From assembly GCA_963848495.1 (NCBI GenBank), contig CAWKDV010000001.1, positions 752,773 through 816,772 on the forward strand: a stretch of 64,000 bases of DNA. Direction: 5' to 3'. The DNA is from JAICJR01 sp963848495 (GTDB lineage Bacteria > Actinomycetota > Thermoleophilia > Solirubrobacterales > Thermoleophilaceae). The notes under the pieces are model-generated. The model did no database searches. It was not told the origin of the DNA and was given only the letters and a program-made list of their open reading frames with translations. The position numbers and the translations under genes were made by a program. Positions 8,124 through 16,803 of this stretch are shown here, in pieces. Within the stretch, counting starts at the first letter, position 1. Each line of letters begins with the position of its first letter.

Positions 8124-8735
8124 TCAGTCCTCCTCGTAGAGCGACTCCGCCGCCAGTTCGCGCCCGTTGGGCCCGAACAGCTTCACCTCGATGTAGTCGC
8201 CCGTGTAGTTGTCGAGCGAGACGAGCGTGAAGCGGTCTTCGGCCAGCATGCACTGGTCGGTGGTGGTGGGTCCGAGCTCGGCGGTGGCCACCGCGCCGTG
8301 CTCCACGAGCGCCAGCCCCCAGACCAGCGCGATCTCCCCGTTGCGGCCCTGCGGGCCACGCCAGGAGCCAATCACCTGGTCCGAGAGGTCGAGCGCCCAG
8401 TCCGGGTTGGCCTCGGCGGTCTCGTCGGTGTAGTCGGCCATCGAGTCGAAGTCGCGTGCCTCGGCGCCGTCGTGCTCGCGGGTGAACGAGACGTAGCCGA
8501 ACAGCTCGAAGCCGTTGGCGGTCGGAGCCGTGGCGGGCACATACGTGCGGCCGCCCCAGCTGCGATCCGGGAACCAGGCGATGCGCCCAGGCTCGCCGAT
8601 GTCCTCGTCCGCCTCGACGCGCGCACAGGCCGCGAGGAACTCGGCCGCGAGAGTCTCCTCCCAGCGGCCGTAGGGCAGTCCCTCGTGCGGGACCTCGGCG
8701 ATGTGGCGCGGTATCGGTCGCTCGTCGGGTGGCAC
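8124..8735 (-). CDS. Conserved-looking hypothetical protein, 203 aa
   Basis: I do not recognise a family. The protein is acidic and soluble, with no signal peptide or membrane segment. It is rich in aromatic residues (WFPDRSWGG, FELFGYVSF, PDWALDLSDQVIGSWRG) and ends AAESLYEED. Start GTG 8735. It sits between the galT-like gene and the amidohydrolase on the same strand, with short gaps, so it may share a transcript. Codon composition matches its neighbours. Confidence 0.65.
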   Translation of the reverse strand: MPPDERPIPRHIAEVPHEGLPYGRWEETLAAEFLAACARVEADEDIGEPGRIAWFPDRSWGGRTYVPATAPTANGFELFGYVSFTREHDGAEARDFDSMADYTDETAEANPDWALDLSDQVIGSWRGPQGRNGEIALVWGLALVEHGAVATAELGPTTTDQCMLAEDRFTLVSLDNYTGDYIEVKLFGPNGRELAAESLYEED

Positions 8736-8753
8736 GGAGGGCGCGAGACTAAC

Positions 8754-9764
8754 TCAGGCCTCGCGTAGCTGCTCCGCCGCCTTCTCGGGCGGCATCACGT
8801 TGAGGTTCACGCCGGCGCCCATCTCGAGGCCGGCGAGCTTCGTCAGGCGCGGCAGCAGGTCGATCCGCCAGCAGAAGTACTCGGCGCCCGGCGGCGCCGT
8901 CCGCACCCACAGGTTCAGGGCCGGCACGGCGCCGAGGAGCCGCTCCAGGCGGCCCAGCAGGTCGTGCAGCATGCCGGCGCCGAGCGGGCCGTCCTCCTCG
9001 AAGCGCGCCCTCGGCCGCCGCGGCACGATCTGCAGCTCGAACGGCACGCGCGAGGCGAACGGGCAGATCGCCACCGCCTCGTCGTCGATCGCCACCACGC
9101 GCTCGCGCAGCCGCACCTCCTCCTGCAGCAGGTCGGCCAGCAGGTTGCGGCCCTGGGCCTGCAGCGCGTAGGCGGTGAAGCGCTCCCGCTCGCGGGCGAT
9201 CTGCGCCGGCACGAATGGCAGCGCGTACAGCTGCGCGTGCGTGTGGGGCAGCGAGGCGCCGGCGTCGCGCCCCTCGTTCACGATCACATGCACGTAGGAG
9301 GCGTTCGAGTGAAAGCGCATGCGCTCGCGCCAGACGCCCATCGCGGTCTCCACCTGGGAGACGTCGAGGAAGCGCAGCGAGGTGACCGGGAGAGGCGAGT
9401 TGACGATCACCTCGTGGGCGCCGACCGCAGGCGCCGAGCCGAAGAAGCCGGGTTCGCCGCGAGTATCGCTAGCCAGTGGATCGATCTCCTCCGGACTGCG
9501 GACTGCGGACTGCGGACTGCGGAGGGCCGGGTAGAGGTTCGGCACCACGCGGACCTTCCAGCCCGGGGAGTCCGGCGGGCCCTCGGCCCTTTGCGCAAAG
9601 ACTTCCGGCGGCGTCCGGTTCTCGTGTCCTTCCAAGAAGGGATCCTTCTCGGGATCGATCTCCTCCCTGGGCTCGGCCGTGAAGCCGCCGCCCGGCCGCC
9701 CGGCGCGGTCGCCGGCGACGATCGTCTTCAGGCCTGTTAGAGGGTCAGTCCGCAGCTCAGGCAA
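8754..9764 (-). CDS. galT: Galactose-1-phosphate uridylyltransferase-like (HIT superfamily) protein
   Basis: A 336-residue protein of the GalT/HIT fold. It opens ELRTDPLTGLKTIVAGDR; RVVPNLYPAL and the nucleophile loop LPHTHAQ (equivalent to GalT HPHxQ) are present, and FELQIVPRRPRARF matches the second half. GalT transfers UMP between hexose 1-phosphates; some family members act as nucleotide phosphorylases. Residues encoded at 9493-9523 derive from four GGACTGC heptamers, giving an in-frame low-complexity insert after NLYPAL. The start is TTG 9764, two bases from the stop of the thioredoxin gene upstream. The galactose role is likely but not certain. Confidence 0.75.
   Translation of the reverse strand: MPELRTDPLTGLKTIVAGDRAGRPGGGFTAEPREEIDPEKDPFLEGHENRTPPEVFAQRAEGPPDSPGWKVRVVPNLYPALRSPQSAVRSPEEIDPLASDTRGEPGFFGSAPAVGAHEVIVNSPLPVTSLRFLDVSQVETAMGVWRERMRFHSNASYVHVIVNEGRDAGASLPHTHAQLYALPFVPAQIARERERFTAYALQAQGRNLLADLLQEEVRLRERVVAIDDEAVAICPFASRVPFELQIVPRRPRARFEEDGPLGAGMLHDLLGRLERLLGAVPALNLWVRTAPPGAEYFCWRIDLLPRLTKLAGLEMGAGVNLNVMPPEKAAEQLREA
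9493..9523. repeat. GGACTGC heptamer array inside the galT-like gene
   Basis: Four perfect head-to-tail GGACTGC units plus GGA. This is the same heptamer found at five intergenic loci of this window. Here it is translated on the minus strand as SPQSAVRSP-type residues and keeps the reading frame. Confidence 0.9.
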
Positions 9765-9765
9765 G

Positions 9766-10335
9766 TCAGCGAGCGTACTTGGCTATGTCCTGCTGGAGCT
9801 CGCGCTCCTTGAGGTAGCCCCCGATGTGGTTGGCCACCATCTTCCCCTGCGAGTTGAAGTAGATCGTCGTCGGGAAGGCGCCGGCGGCGTTCATCGAGGC
9901 GGCGATCTTGAGGTCGGGGTCCTTGTAGCTCGGGTAGGTCACGGGCAGCTGCTTGAGGAACGTCTTGGCGTCGCCGTTGTTGTCGTTCGAATCCACAGCG
10001 AGGAACGCGACGGTCTTGCCGTACTTCAGGGACGCCTGCTGGAACATCGGGAACTCCTGCCGGCAGGGGCCGCACCAGGCCGCCCACTTGTTGACCACCA
10101 CCGGGTAGCCGTGGAGGTCGGCGAGCCGGGCCTTGAATGCCTTCGTGCCACCAGAGAGCAGCTCGTTGGCCTGATCGTGGATCTTCGCCAGTGGCGCCGG
10201 GGAGCCCGCAAGCGCCTTCTCCACGGCCGCGTTGCTCGGCGCGGCGCTCTTCGGCGTGCCCTTCCCGCCGCGCGTGATGGCCAGCACCGCGATGCCTGCG
10301 ACGATCACGATCGCCACTATCAAGCCGCGCTTCAT
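9766..10335 (-). CDS. TlpA-like membrane-anchored thioredoxin
   Basis: A 189-residue protein with an N-terminal signal-anchor (residues 4-21), then a linker and a thioredoxin fold. The redox motif WCGPC places cysteines at 88 and 91. The cis-proline loop is FPTTIYFN. Such proteins face the extracytoplasmic side and reduce or exchange disulfides, often in cytochrome maturation. The next gene (galT-like) starts two bases before this stop, so the pair is probably one transcript. Partner proteins are unknown. Confidence 0.9.
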   Translation of the reverse strand: MKRGLIVAIVIVAGIAVLAITRGGKGTPKSAAPSNAAVEKALAGSPAPLAKIHDQANELLSGGTKAFKARLADLHGYPVVVNKWAAWCGPCRQEFPMFQQASLKYGKTVAFLAVDSNDNNGDAKTFLKQLPVTYPSYKDPDLKIAASMNAAGAFPTTIYFNSQGKMVANHIGGYLKERELQQDIAKYAR

Positions 10336-10554
10336 GAGGCGTCATAGCCTGGCAGAACCCCCTGACCCTCGTGGCGCGTCAATCCTGGCCTAACGGTGCT
10401 TTAATACATCCAAGACGCCGCGCTGTTGGGAGGGCGCGGACCTGCTGCTCCTCATCGTTCGAGCAGCTATCCGCCGAATGATCACCGCCCTGACCCTGCG
10501 GTGGTCTCGCACAGACGGCGCCGCCTTCAAGACTCGTAATCCGAGAAGCCACTC

Positions 10555-13116
10555 ATGGCTGATAGCCCCTCTGTCCTTGCCTCTGCGCCTGTTTCCGGCG
10601 CCGATCTCGAACGCGCTGAAAAGTTCGCGCGTGAGCCGTTCCTGCTCGAAGGCGAGGATCCCGCAGCCGCCCTGGCCGAGGGCTCGCCCCGGCGCCGAGC
10701 GCTCGACGCCGCCCTGGCGGAGATCGTCGAGGGCCGCGACTATCCGTCGGTGTCCTGGCGGCGCGAGTACTCGCTGCTGCTCGGGCTCGAGCGCCTGCTC
10801 GCCCAGGAGGAGCCGCACCTGGCGGACGGCACCACACTCTCCGCCCACCAGGTCGACGCCCTCTCGGGCACGCTGATCGCGCTGCTCGCCGAGTCCCAGG
10901 AAGACATGCGCAACGGCAACGGCCGCCAGCGCCAGGTCGAGGAGCTGCCGTCGGGCGAGGAGGAGATAGAGGGCGACGACGAGCTGCCGGACGACGACGA
11001 GCCGCTCGACTGGGACCGGGACGAGGAAGAGGAGGAGGAGCGCGCCGCCGAGCAGGTGCTCGACGACCCCAACGCCGCCCGCCGCTTCTGGTTCGAGCAC
11101 GCCACCGGCGCCGGCAAGACCGTGGCCGCGCTCGGCTTCGTCGAGGCCTCGCGCACCGGCGGCATCCTGATCCTCACCCACCGCCGCAACCTGGTCGACC
11201 AGTTCCACGGCGAGCTCTTCCAGCGCGGCTACAAGAAGCGCGTCACCCCGGCGCTGCTCGGCCGCAACTCCGATCCGAAGGAAATCGGGCCGGTCACGGT
11301 CGAGACCTACCAGTGGTTCGTCCGCAACGCGGGCAACATCTCGGACGCCTACACGATCGTCATCTGCGACGAGGCCCACACCGCCCTCGGTGAGAAGACG
11401 AGCGCGGCGATCCGCGCCTGGGAGGGCCCGATCTTCATCGGCATGACCGCCACGGGCGCGCTCATCGCCCGCCACGTCACCGACCTTTTCCCCACCCAGA
11501 CCTCCCGCTTCGACCTCGCCCAGGCCGCGCGCCGCGGAGTGATCGCGCCGCTGCGCTGCGTGCGCATTCCGCCGGGCGTGGGCGTCCGCACGATCGCCAA
11601 GGTGCCGCTCCGCAAGGGCGAGGTGGACCAGGACTTCGACCAGGAAGAGCTGGCCGCGCTGCTCGATCAGGGCCCGTTCAACGCCGCGGTCGCGGACCTC
11701 TACCGCGTGCGCTTCAAGGACCTGCCGGGCGTGGTCTACTCAGCCGGCGTCCAGCACGCCTACAACGTGGCCAAGGCGTTCCAGGACGCCGGGATGAAGG
11801 CCAAGGGAGTGTCGGGCGAGACGCCGAAGCGCGAGCTGGCGCGCATCCTCGCCGCCTACGAGCGCGGCGAGATCGATGTGCTGGTCAACGCCCAGCTGCT
11901 CGCCGAGGGCTGGAACTCGCCGCGCGCCACCGTGTGCATGCACCTGGCGCCGACCGCGTCCAAGCGCATCTACCAGCAGCGCGTGGGCCGCGTCACCCGC
12001 CGCAACCCGGGCAAAGAGGCCGGCATCGTCGTCGACTTCGTGCACCCGGGCACCACGCACGACGACCCGGTGGTCACGCTCCACAGCCTGCTCGACCGCG
12101 ACGTCTACCGCGGCGGCGCGATCGTCGTCGGCCCGGTCCGCCGCGGCCGCGGTCGCCGTATCCGCGTGGAGCGGCGCGTGCTGCCGGTCACGCCCGAGCC
12201 CGAGCGTCGGGCCGCCGTGTTCGAGCGCGAGCTCTGGCGCATCGCCGTGGAGAACCTGTCCTGGTCCGAGCAGCACGTCTGGGCCGCGCTCGCGGGCGCG
12301 CGCGTCGCCTCCAACAACTGGCGCCGCGCCAAGGCGATGATCCACTTCGACAACACCGGCGAGCTGCGCCGCCGCTTCCTCATCACCTGCCTGCAGCGCA
12401 ACCGCAACTCGCAGCTGCGCATCCGCGCGCTCCAGGAGATCGCCGCCGCGCGCGACGCCGAGGCCTTCGACGAGGCCGTGGACATCGTCGGCGGCTGGTC
12501 GCGTGACGAGCGCCGCGAGGGCGTGAAGGTGCTGCTCCAGGCACTCGCCGAGCGCTCGATCGGCCGCCGCGACCAGGCCAGCGCCTGGCTCTGGCGCCTT
12601 GCCGAGTACACGCGCGAGGTACATGAGGAGTACGCCGTCCAGCGCTGGCCGGAGACCAAGCGGCTGCTGGGTCTGCTCGTCAACTCATCGGGCGGCGCCC
12701 ACGCTCGCAACGCGCGCCGGCTGGTGCACGCCTCGCGCAAGCAGGACCGCCGCCTGGCGGCCGCCCTGCTCGCCGCCGCGCTCGCCCATACGCCCGAGGC
12801 CGAGGAGGTGCTGCGCGGCGCCCGCACGCGCATGGCGCGCAAGCCTTCGGCGCTCGCCAGAGAGCTGCTGCGCAACTTCCCCAAGGGCAGGCGCCGCCGC
12901 GGCGGCCGCCGCCGGCGCGGCAAGGGCGCCCAGGCCGAGGAGGCCGCGGTGGACGAGAACGGCACCGTCGAGCAGACGCAGGACGAGCTCGAACAGGCCG
13001 AGGACGATGAGCCTCAGGACGACGACGAGGACGAGCGCGACGACGAGTCCGATGAGGACGAGGACGAGCCGGACGAGCCCGAGGCCGACGACGAGGACGA
13101 GCCCGCGGCAGCCTAG
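10555..13116 (+). CDS. SF2 DEAD/DEAH-box helicase with internal acidic insert and acidic tail
   Basis: An 853-residue superfamily 2 helicase-like ATPase. Motif I is ATGAGKT (183-189), motif II DEAH (272-275), motif III TAT (298-300), and motif V/VI LLAEGWNSPRATV and QQRVGRVTRR (474-483). Preceding motif I is an Asp/Glu-rich stretch (130-167) where RNA or DNA contacts and a Q motif would normally be expected. The C-terminus has a basic Arg/Gly block (KGRRRRGGRRRRGKG) followed by about 60 residues dominated by Asp and Glu. It most resembles type III/UvrB-like SF2 proteins. Substrate and role are unknown. ATG 10555; heptamer repeats start three bases after the stop. Confidence 0.85.
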   Translation: MADSPSVLASAPVSGADLERAEKFAREPFLLEGEDPAAALAEGSPRRRALDAALAEIVEGRDYPSVSWRREYSLLLGLERLLAQEEPHLADGTTLSAHQVDALSGTLIALLAESQEDMRNGNGRQRQVEELPSGEEEIEGDDELPDDDEPLDWDRDEEEEEERAAEQVLDDPNAARRFWFEHATGAGKTVAALGFVEASRTGGILILTHRRNLVDQFHGELFQRGYKKRVTPALLGRNSDPKEIGPVTVETYQWFVRNAGNISDAYTIVICDEAHTALGEKTSAAIRAWEGPIFIGMTATGALIARHVTDLFPTQTSRFDLAQAARRGVIAPLRCVRIPPGVGVRTIAKVPLRKGEVDQDFDQEELAALLDQGPFNAAVADLYRVRFKDLPGVVYSAGVQHAYNVAKAFQDAGMKAKGVSGETPKRELARILAAYERGEIDVLVNAQLLAEGWNSPRATVCMHLAPTASKRIYQQRVGRVTRRNPGKEAGIVVDFVHPGTTHDDPVVTLHSLLDRDVYRGGAIVVGPVRRGRGRRIRVERRVLPVTPEPERRAAVFERELWRIAVENLSWSEQHVWAALAGARVASNNWRRAKAMIHFDNTGELRRRFLITCLQRNRNSQLRIRALQEIAAARDAEAFDEAVDIVGGWSRDERREGVKVLLQALAERSIGRRDQASAWLWRLAEYTREVHEEYAVQRWPETKRLLGLLVNSSGGAHARNARRLVHASRKQDRRLAAALLAAALAHTPEAEEVLRGARTRMARKPSALARELLRNFPKGRRRRGGRRRRGKGAQAEEAAVDENGTVEQTQDELEQAEDDEPQDDDEDERDDESDEDEDEPDEPEADDEDEPAAA

Positions 13117-13118
13117 CT

Positions 13119-13150
13119 CCGCAGTCCGCAGTCCGCAGTCCGCAGTCCGC
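13119..13150. repeat. CCGCAGT heptamer array downstream of the helicase gene
   Basis: Four perfect CCGCAGT units plus CCGC, immediately after the helicase stop and ending four bases before the convergent STAS gene stop. Same heptamer family as at 9493, 32113, 44052, 46149 and 62024. Confidence 0.9.
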
Positions 13151-13153
13151 GAT

Positions 13154-13519
13154 CTAGCTCTGAGCCGGAGCGGTGCTCTCGAGCGCAGCCATCGCGGCGT
13201 CGAGCGTGTCGTGCACCGAGAACATGCGGTTGAGCCCGGTGATGTCGAAGATCCGCGCCATCGTCGGGTCTGGGCACAGCACGGCGAGCATCCCGCCGCG
13301 CGGCCGCAGCCGCTTCATCCCGCTCACGAGGATTCCGAGAGTCGTCGAGTCGATGAAGGTGGCCTCGCTGAGATCGAGGATCAACTTCGTCTTGCCGCTC
13401 TCGATCGCGCGGTTGACGTGGTCCTTCAGCTCCGGGGCGGCGTAGAGGTCGACTTCGCCCTGAAGCCTTATGACGACAGAGTCCTCTTTATAGGACTCGT
13501 CTTCTATGTGGAAGTTCAT
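13154..13519 (-). CDS. STAS-domain anti-sigma factor antagonist
   Basis: A 121-residue single STAS domain resembling SpoIIAA/RsbV. VVIRLQGEVDLYAAPEL is the N-terminal strand-helix, and FIDSTTLGILV contains the expected phosphoacceptor Ser58 after Asp57. Such proteins bind an anti-sigma kinase when dephosphorylated and release a stress sigma factor; no partner kinase is nearby. The start is taken at ATG 13519 (MNFHIED), with an in-frame ATG at 13528 as alternative. Confidence 0.9.
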   Translation of the reverse strand: MNFHIEDESYKEDSVVIRLQGEVDLYAAPELKDHVNRAIESGKTKLILDLSEATFIDSTTLGILVSGMKRLRPRGGMLAVLCPDPTMARIFDITGLNRMFSVHDTLDAAMAALESTAPAQS

Positions 13520-13710
13520 TACCGGCATCCGTGGAGGGACAGCGCCGACTGCATGGAGTTCACACCCGGGCGTTTCGGGCGGTTTGCTTATCGAGCCCCA
13601 ACAAAACTGCTGACCGGTCCCCGATCCCTTGGGGAGCGGCCTTGCGGCTACCCTAAACCGCATTCTGCGATTCCGCTAGCCCTTCAGCTGAAATTCCTCA
13701 GCGGAGGTAC
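13520..13710. other. Noncoding gap upstream of the STAS gene
   Basis: About 190 bases between the STAS gene start and the birA stop, both on the minus strand. It should hold the STAS promoter. I see no clear repeat, hairpin or convincing sigma-factor box. Confidence 0.5.
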
Positions 13711-14418
13711 TCAGCGGGCGAGATGGACTTCGCCGGAGTCGAGAAATACCCTTCCCGAGGTAGTGTCGACGATCAAGGATCCAGCCTCGTCGACCCCCCG
13801 CGCGACACCCTCTCCGCTCTGCCAGCGGATGTCACTACCGAACAAAGCATCGCGCGGCCGCCAGTGCTCGAGCACACGTTGCGGAGGCTCGTTCAGCTCC
13901 GACGCGAGCGCTGTCATCAGCAGTTCGAGGTAGCGCTCGGAAGTTGGCGCATTTCCGCTCGGGTCCGATGCCCGCAGCGAAGTGGCGATCTCACTGATCT
14001 CAGCGGCGAACTCGTCCGCCGCGGTAGACACGTTCACCCCGATCCCGAGCACCGCCCAGCCCTCCTGCGGCCGGCCCTCGATCAGGATGCCCGCCACCTT
14101 GCGCCCGTCGATCCAGACGTCGTTCGGCCACTTGATCCGGCAGCTCACCTCGGCCGCTCGCTCGCACGCCTCGCACACCGCCACGGCCGCGGCCAGCGGC
14201 AGGTGGACGTCGGCCGCGCCGAAGTCGCGGATCACGAGCGACATGAGCACGGCGCTGCCGGGCGGCGCCAGCCAGCTGCGCCCCTGCCGCCCGCGGCCGG
14301 CGGTCTGCTCGCCGGCGGTGACGAGCGTGCCATGCGGCGCACCCGCGATCGCCAGGTCGCGCGCCCGCTCGTTGGTCGAGTCGGTGCTGCGGTAATGGAC
14401 GCGCGGCGTGCCGATCAT
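13711..14418 (-). CDS. birA: Biotin--[acetyl-CoA-carboxylase] ligase
   Basis: A 235-residue protein consisting only of the BPL/LplA catalytic domain, without the N-terminal DNA-binding domain of E. coli BirA. STDSTNERARDLA, the adenylate-binding GRGRQGRSW loop and CRIKWPNDVW (catalytic Lys) are all present. It uses ATP to attach biotin to carboxylase carrier protein. ATG 14418 overlaps the TGA of the preceding SAM hydrolase gene (ATGA), supporting co-translation; GTG 14433 is an upstream alternative. Confidence 0.92.
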   Translation of the reverse strand: MIGTPRVHYRSTDSTNERARDLAIAGAPHGTLVTAGEQTAGRGRQGRSWLAPPGSAVLMSLVIRDFGAADVHLPLAAAVAVCEACERAAEVSCRIKWPNDVWIDGRKVAGILIEGRPQEGWAVLGIGVNVSTAADEFAAEISEIATSLRASDPSGNAPTSERYLELLMTALASELNEPPQRVLEHWRPRDALFGSDIRWQSGEGVARGVDEAGSLIVDTTSGRVFLDSGEVHLAR

Positions 14419-15215
14419 CGCGGCGTGATCCACACCTCGGCGTCGAGCCCGAGGCGCAGCGTGGCCGCGGCGTCGCCGCGGTTGATGGCGATCGCGAGCG
14501 TGCGGTAGGAGTCCTCGTAGACCACGATGTCGCCGCGCCGGACGTCCGCGAACGTCTGCGCGAAGTGGGCGAGGTAGCGCTCCACACCCACCCGCAGCTC
14601 CACCTGGCCGCCCAGCAGGATGCCGGTGCCGGCCAGGTCCTCGTGGCTGAGGTTGAGGGCGGCGTTGCCGAAGTGGTCGATCGCCAGCACGTGGGCCACG
14701 ACGGTGTCCTCCTCGAAGCGCGGCGCCGGCAGCTCGATCGTCTCGAGCAGGTCCGGGTCCACCGGCTCGCCCGCCTCGGCCAGCGGCTCGCCGGCCGCGA
14801 GGTGGGCGGCCACCGGCGCGAACAGATCGCGTCCGTGGAAGGTGGCCGACACCGGCTCGAGCCGGTGCTTCGAGCGCGTGATCTCCACCGCGTCCACCAC
14901 GCCGCCGAACCGCTCCCAGGCGAGCGACAGCAGGCCGTTGTCCGGGCCCACCAGCAGGCGGCCGTCCTCGGTGCTGAGCGCCACGGCGCGGCGCTCGCTC
15001 CCCACCTGCGGGTCGACGATCCCCAAATGCACCCCCACCGGCACGAACGGCAGCGTGTTGCGCAGCGCCAGGGCGCCCTGGCGGACGTCGTGCCGCGCGA
15101 TCCCGTGCGTCAGGTCCACGATCCGCGCCTCCGGGCAGATGCCGAGGATCACCGCGTGGCAGACGCCCACGAAGTCGTCGTCGCGGCCGTAGTCGGTGAG
15201 CAGGCTGACGATCAG
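14415..15215 (-). CDS. SAM hydroxide adenosyltransferase (DUF62 family)
   Basis: A 266-residue protein with the family landmarks LLTDYGRDDDFVGVCH, VDLTHGI, LGIVDPQVGS, LVGPDNGLL and FHGRDLFAPVAAHLA. Members use hydroxide to split S-adenosylmethionine to adenosine and methionine, and are related to fluorinases and chlorinases; the halogenase-specific loop is not evident. The first plausible start is CTG 15215, seven bases after GGAGG and overlapping the TGA of cobA-hemD as CTGA. No ATG, GTG or TTG lies nearby in frame. It is coupled to birA downstream. Confidence 0.88.
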   Translation of the reverse strand: MIVSLLTDYGRDDDFVGVCHAVILGICPEARIVDLTHGIARHDVRQGALALRNTLPFVPVGVHLGIVDPQVGSERRAVALSTEDGRLLVGPDNGLLSLAWERFGGVVDAVEITRSKHRLEPVSATFHGRDLFAPVAAHLAAGEPLAEAGEPVDPDLLETIELPAPRFEEDTVVAHVLAIDHFGNAALNLSHEDLAGTGILLGGQVELRVGVERYLAHFAQTFADVRRGDIVVYEDSYRTLAIAINRGDAAATLRLGLDAEVWITPR

Positions 15216-16699
15216 CGCGCGTCCTCCAGCAGCGCCGCCACCAGCCCGTCGATGTCGTGGCGCTCGGCCTCCACGTGCACGGTCAGCCCGAGCTCGCGCG
15301 CGGTCGCGCTGGTCACCGGTCCGATCGACACCACGCGCGCGCCGTCGACCGAGCCGCCCGCCTCCACGTAGTTGCGCACGGTCGAGCTCGAGGTAAAGGT
15401 CAGGTAGTCGGCCCGCGCGGCAACGTCCCTCTGCGACTCGCTGAGCGGCTCGGCCACCGTGTCGTAGAGAGCCACCACGTCCACCTCGGCGCCCCGCTCG
15501 CGCAGGGCGTCGGGCAGCACGTCGCGGGCCTCCGAGGCGCGTGCCACCAGCACGCGGAGGCCGGTCAGCGGGATGTCCTGCAGCGCCTCCACGAGCGCCT
15601 CCGCCACGGCGCGCTCGGGCACCACCTCGGCCCGGATGCCGCGGTGCTCGAGCTCGGCCGCGGTGGCCGGCCCGATCGCCGCCACGGTGGCGCCCGCGAG
15701 CGCGCGGGCGTCGCGGCCGAGCTCCGCCAACGCGTCCATCAGGAGCGCCGCGCCGTTCGGGCTCGTCAGGCACACCAGCGCGTACTCGCCGATCGCCTCG
15801 GCGGCCGCCCGCAGTTCGCCGCTCACCGGCCGCGGCTCGATCCGGATCGCCGGCGTCTCCACCACCTCCGCCCCCAGCGTGGCGAGGCGCGCGGCCAGCC
15901 CGCTCGCCTGCGCGCGCGCGCGCGTGACCACCACGGAGCGGCCGAACAGCGGCCGCCGCTCGAGCCACTGGAGCGGCTCGTGCAGAGCGGCCACGGCGCC
16001 GATCAGCGTGATCGCCGGCGGCTTGATCTCGGCGTCGGCCGCCGCCCGGGCGATCTCCCCCAGCGCGGCCCGCACGGTCCGCTGGCCGGGCAGCGTGCCG
16101 CGCTCGATCACGGCGGCGGGCTCGCGGCCGTCGCGCCCGCTCTCGATCAGCTTGCGCGCGCTCTCCTCGAGCCGGCCCACCCCCATGTAGAAGACGAGCG
16201 TGCCGGGGAACGCCGCCAGCGCCGGCCAGTCGAGCGCGCTGCCCGGCTTCTCCGGGTCCTCGTGGCCGGTGATGAACGCCACCGCCGAGGCGGCGTCGCG
16301 GTGGGTCACGGGGATGCCGGCATAGGCGGGCGCGGCCACGCCGGCGGTCACGCCCGGCACCACCTCGAACGGCACGCCGGCCTCGCGGAGCGCCTGCACC
16401 TCCTCGCCTCCGCGGCCGAACACGAACGGGTCGCCGCCCTTCAGCCTCACCACCGTGCGCAGCTCGCGCCCCAGCTCCACCAGGCGCGCGTTGATCTCCT
16501 CCTGCTCCATCGCGTGCCCGCCCGGCTGCTTGCCCACGTAGACGAGCCGCGCGTCGCCGCGCGCGCCGTCGAGCGCGCCGGGCGGGATCAGCCGGTCGTA
16601 GAGGATCGCGTCGGCGGCGGCGATCAGCTCGAGCGAGCGGCGCGTCATCAGCCCCGGATCACCGGGGCCTGCGCCCACCAGATAGACCGTGCCAGGCAC
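15212..16699 (-). CDS. cobA-hemD: Fused uroporphyrinogen-III C-methyltransferase and uroporphyrinogen-III synthase
   Basis: A 495-residue fusion. The N-terminal half is a SUMT methyltransferase: VYLVGAGPGDPGLMT, VRLKGGDPFVFGRGGEE and PGVTAGVAAPAYAGIPVTHR. The C-terminal half (from about residue 245, PLFGRSVVVTRARAQ) is HemD, which cyclises hydroxymethylbilane to uroporphyrinogen III. The fusion couples the branch to siroheme/cobalamin with tetrapyrrole synthesis. hemC lies just upstream. GTG 16699 gives the natural N-terminus before VYLVGAGPG; a TTG at 16750 is less likely. Confidence 0.93.
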   Translation of the reverse strand: MPGTVYLVGAGPGDPGLMTRRSLELIAAADAILYDRLIPPGALDGARGDARLVYVGKQPGGHAMEQEEINARLVELGRELRTVVRLKGGDPFVFGRGGEEVQALREAGVPFEVVPGVTAGVAAPAYAGIPVTHRDAASAVAFITGHEDPEKPGSALDWPALAAFPGTLVFYMGVGRLEESARKLIESGRDGREPAAVIERGTLPGQRTVRAALGEIARAAADAEIKPPAITLIGAVAALHEPLQWLERRPLFGRSVVVTRARAQASGLAARLATLGAEVVETPAIRIEPRPVSGELRAAAEAIGEYALVCLTSPNGAALLMDALAELGRDARALAGATVAAIGPATAAELEHRGIRAEVVPERAVAEALVEALQDIPLTGLRVLVARASEARDVLPDALRERGAEVDVVALYDTVAEPLSESQRDVAARADYLTFTSSSTVRNYVEAGGSVDGARVVSIGPVTSATARELGLTVHVEAERHDIDGLVAALLEDAR

Positions 16700-16803
16700 G
16701 GCTTGAAAGCTATCCCCGCTGGTGGTTAGATGGGTCGCCGTGACGGGCAAGCGCCTCGACGAGCTCTAACGCCGAGCACGAGCACCGCCTCGGCGCAGCC
16801 GCC

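Noticed and set aside
9493..9523. Heptamer arrays as CRISPR or REP elements
   Set aside because: The unit is 7 bp with no spacers and no palindromic head as in REP sequences.
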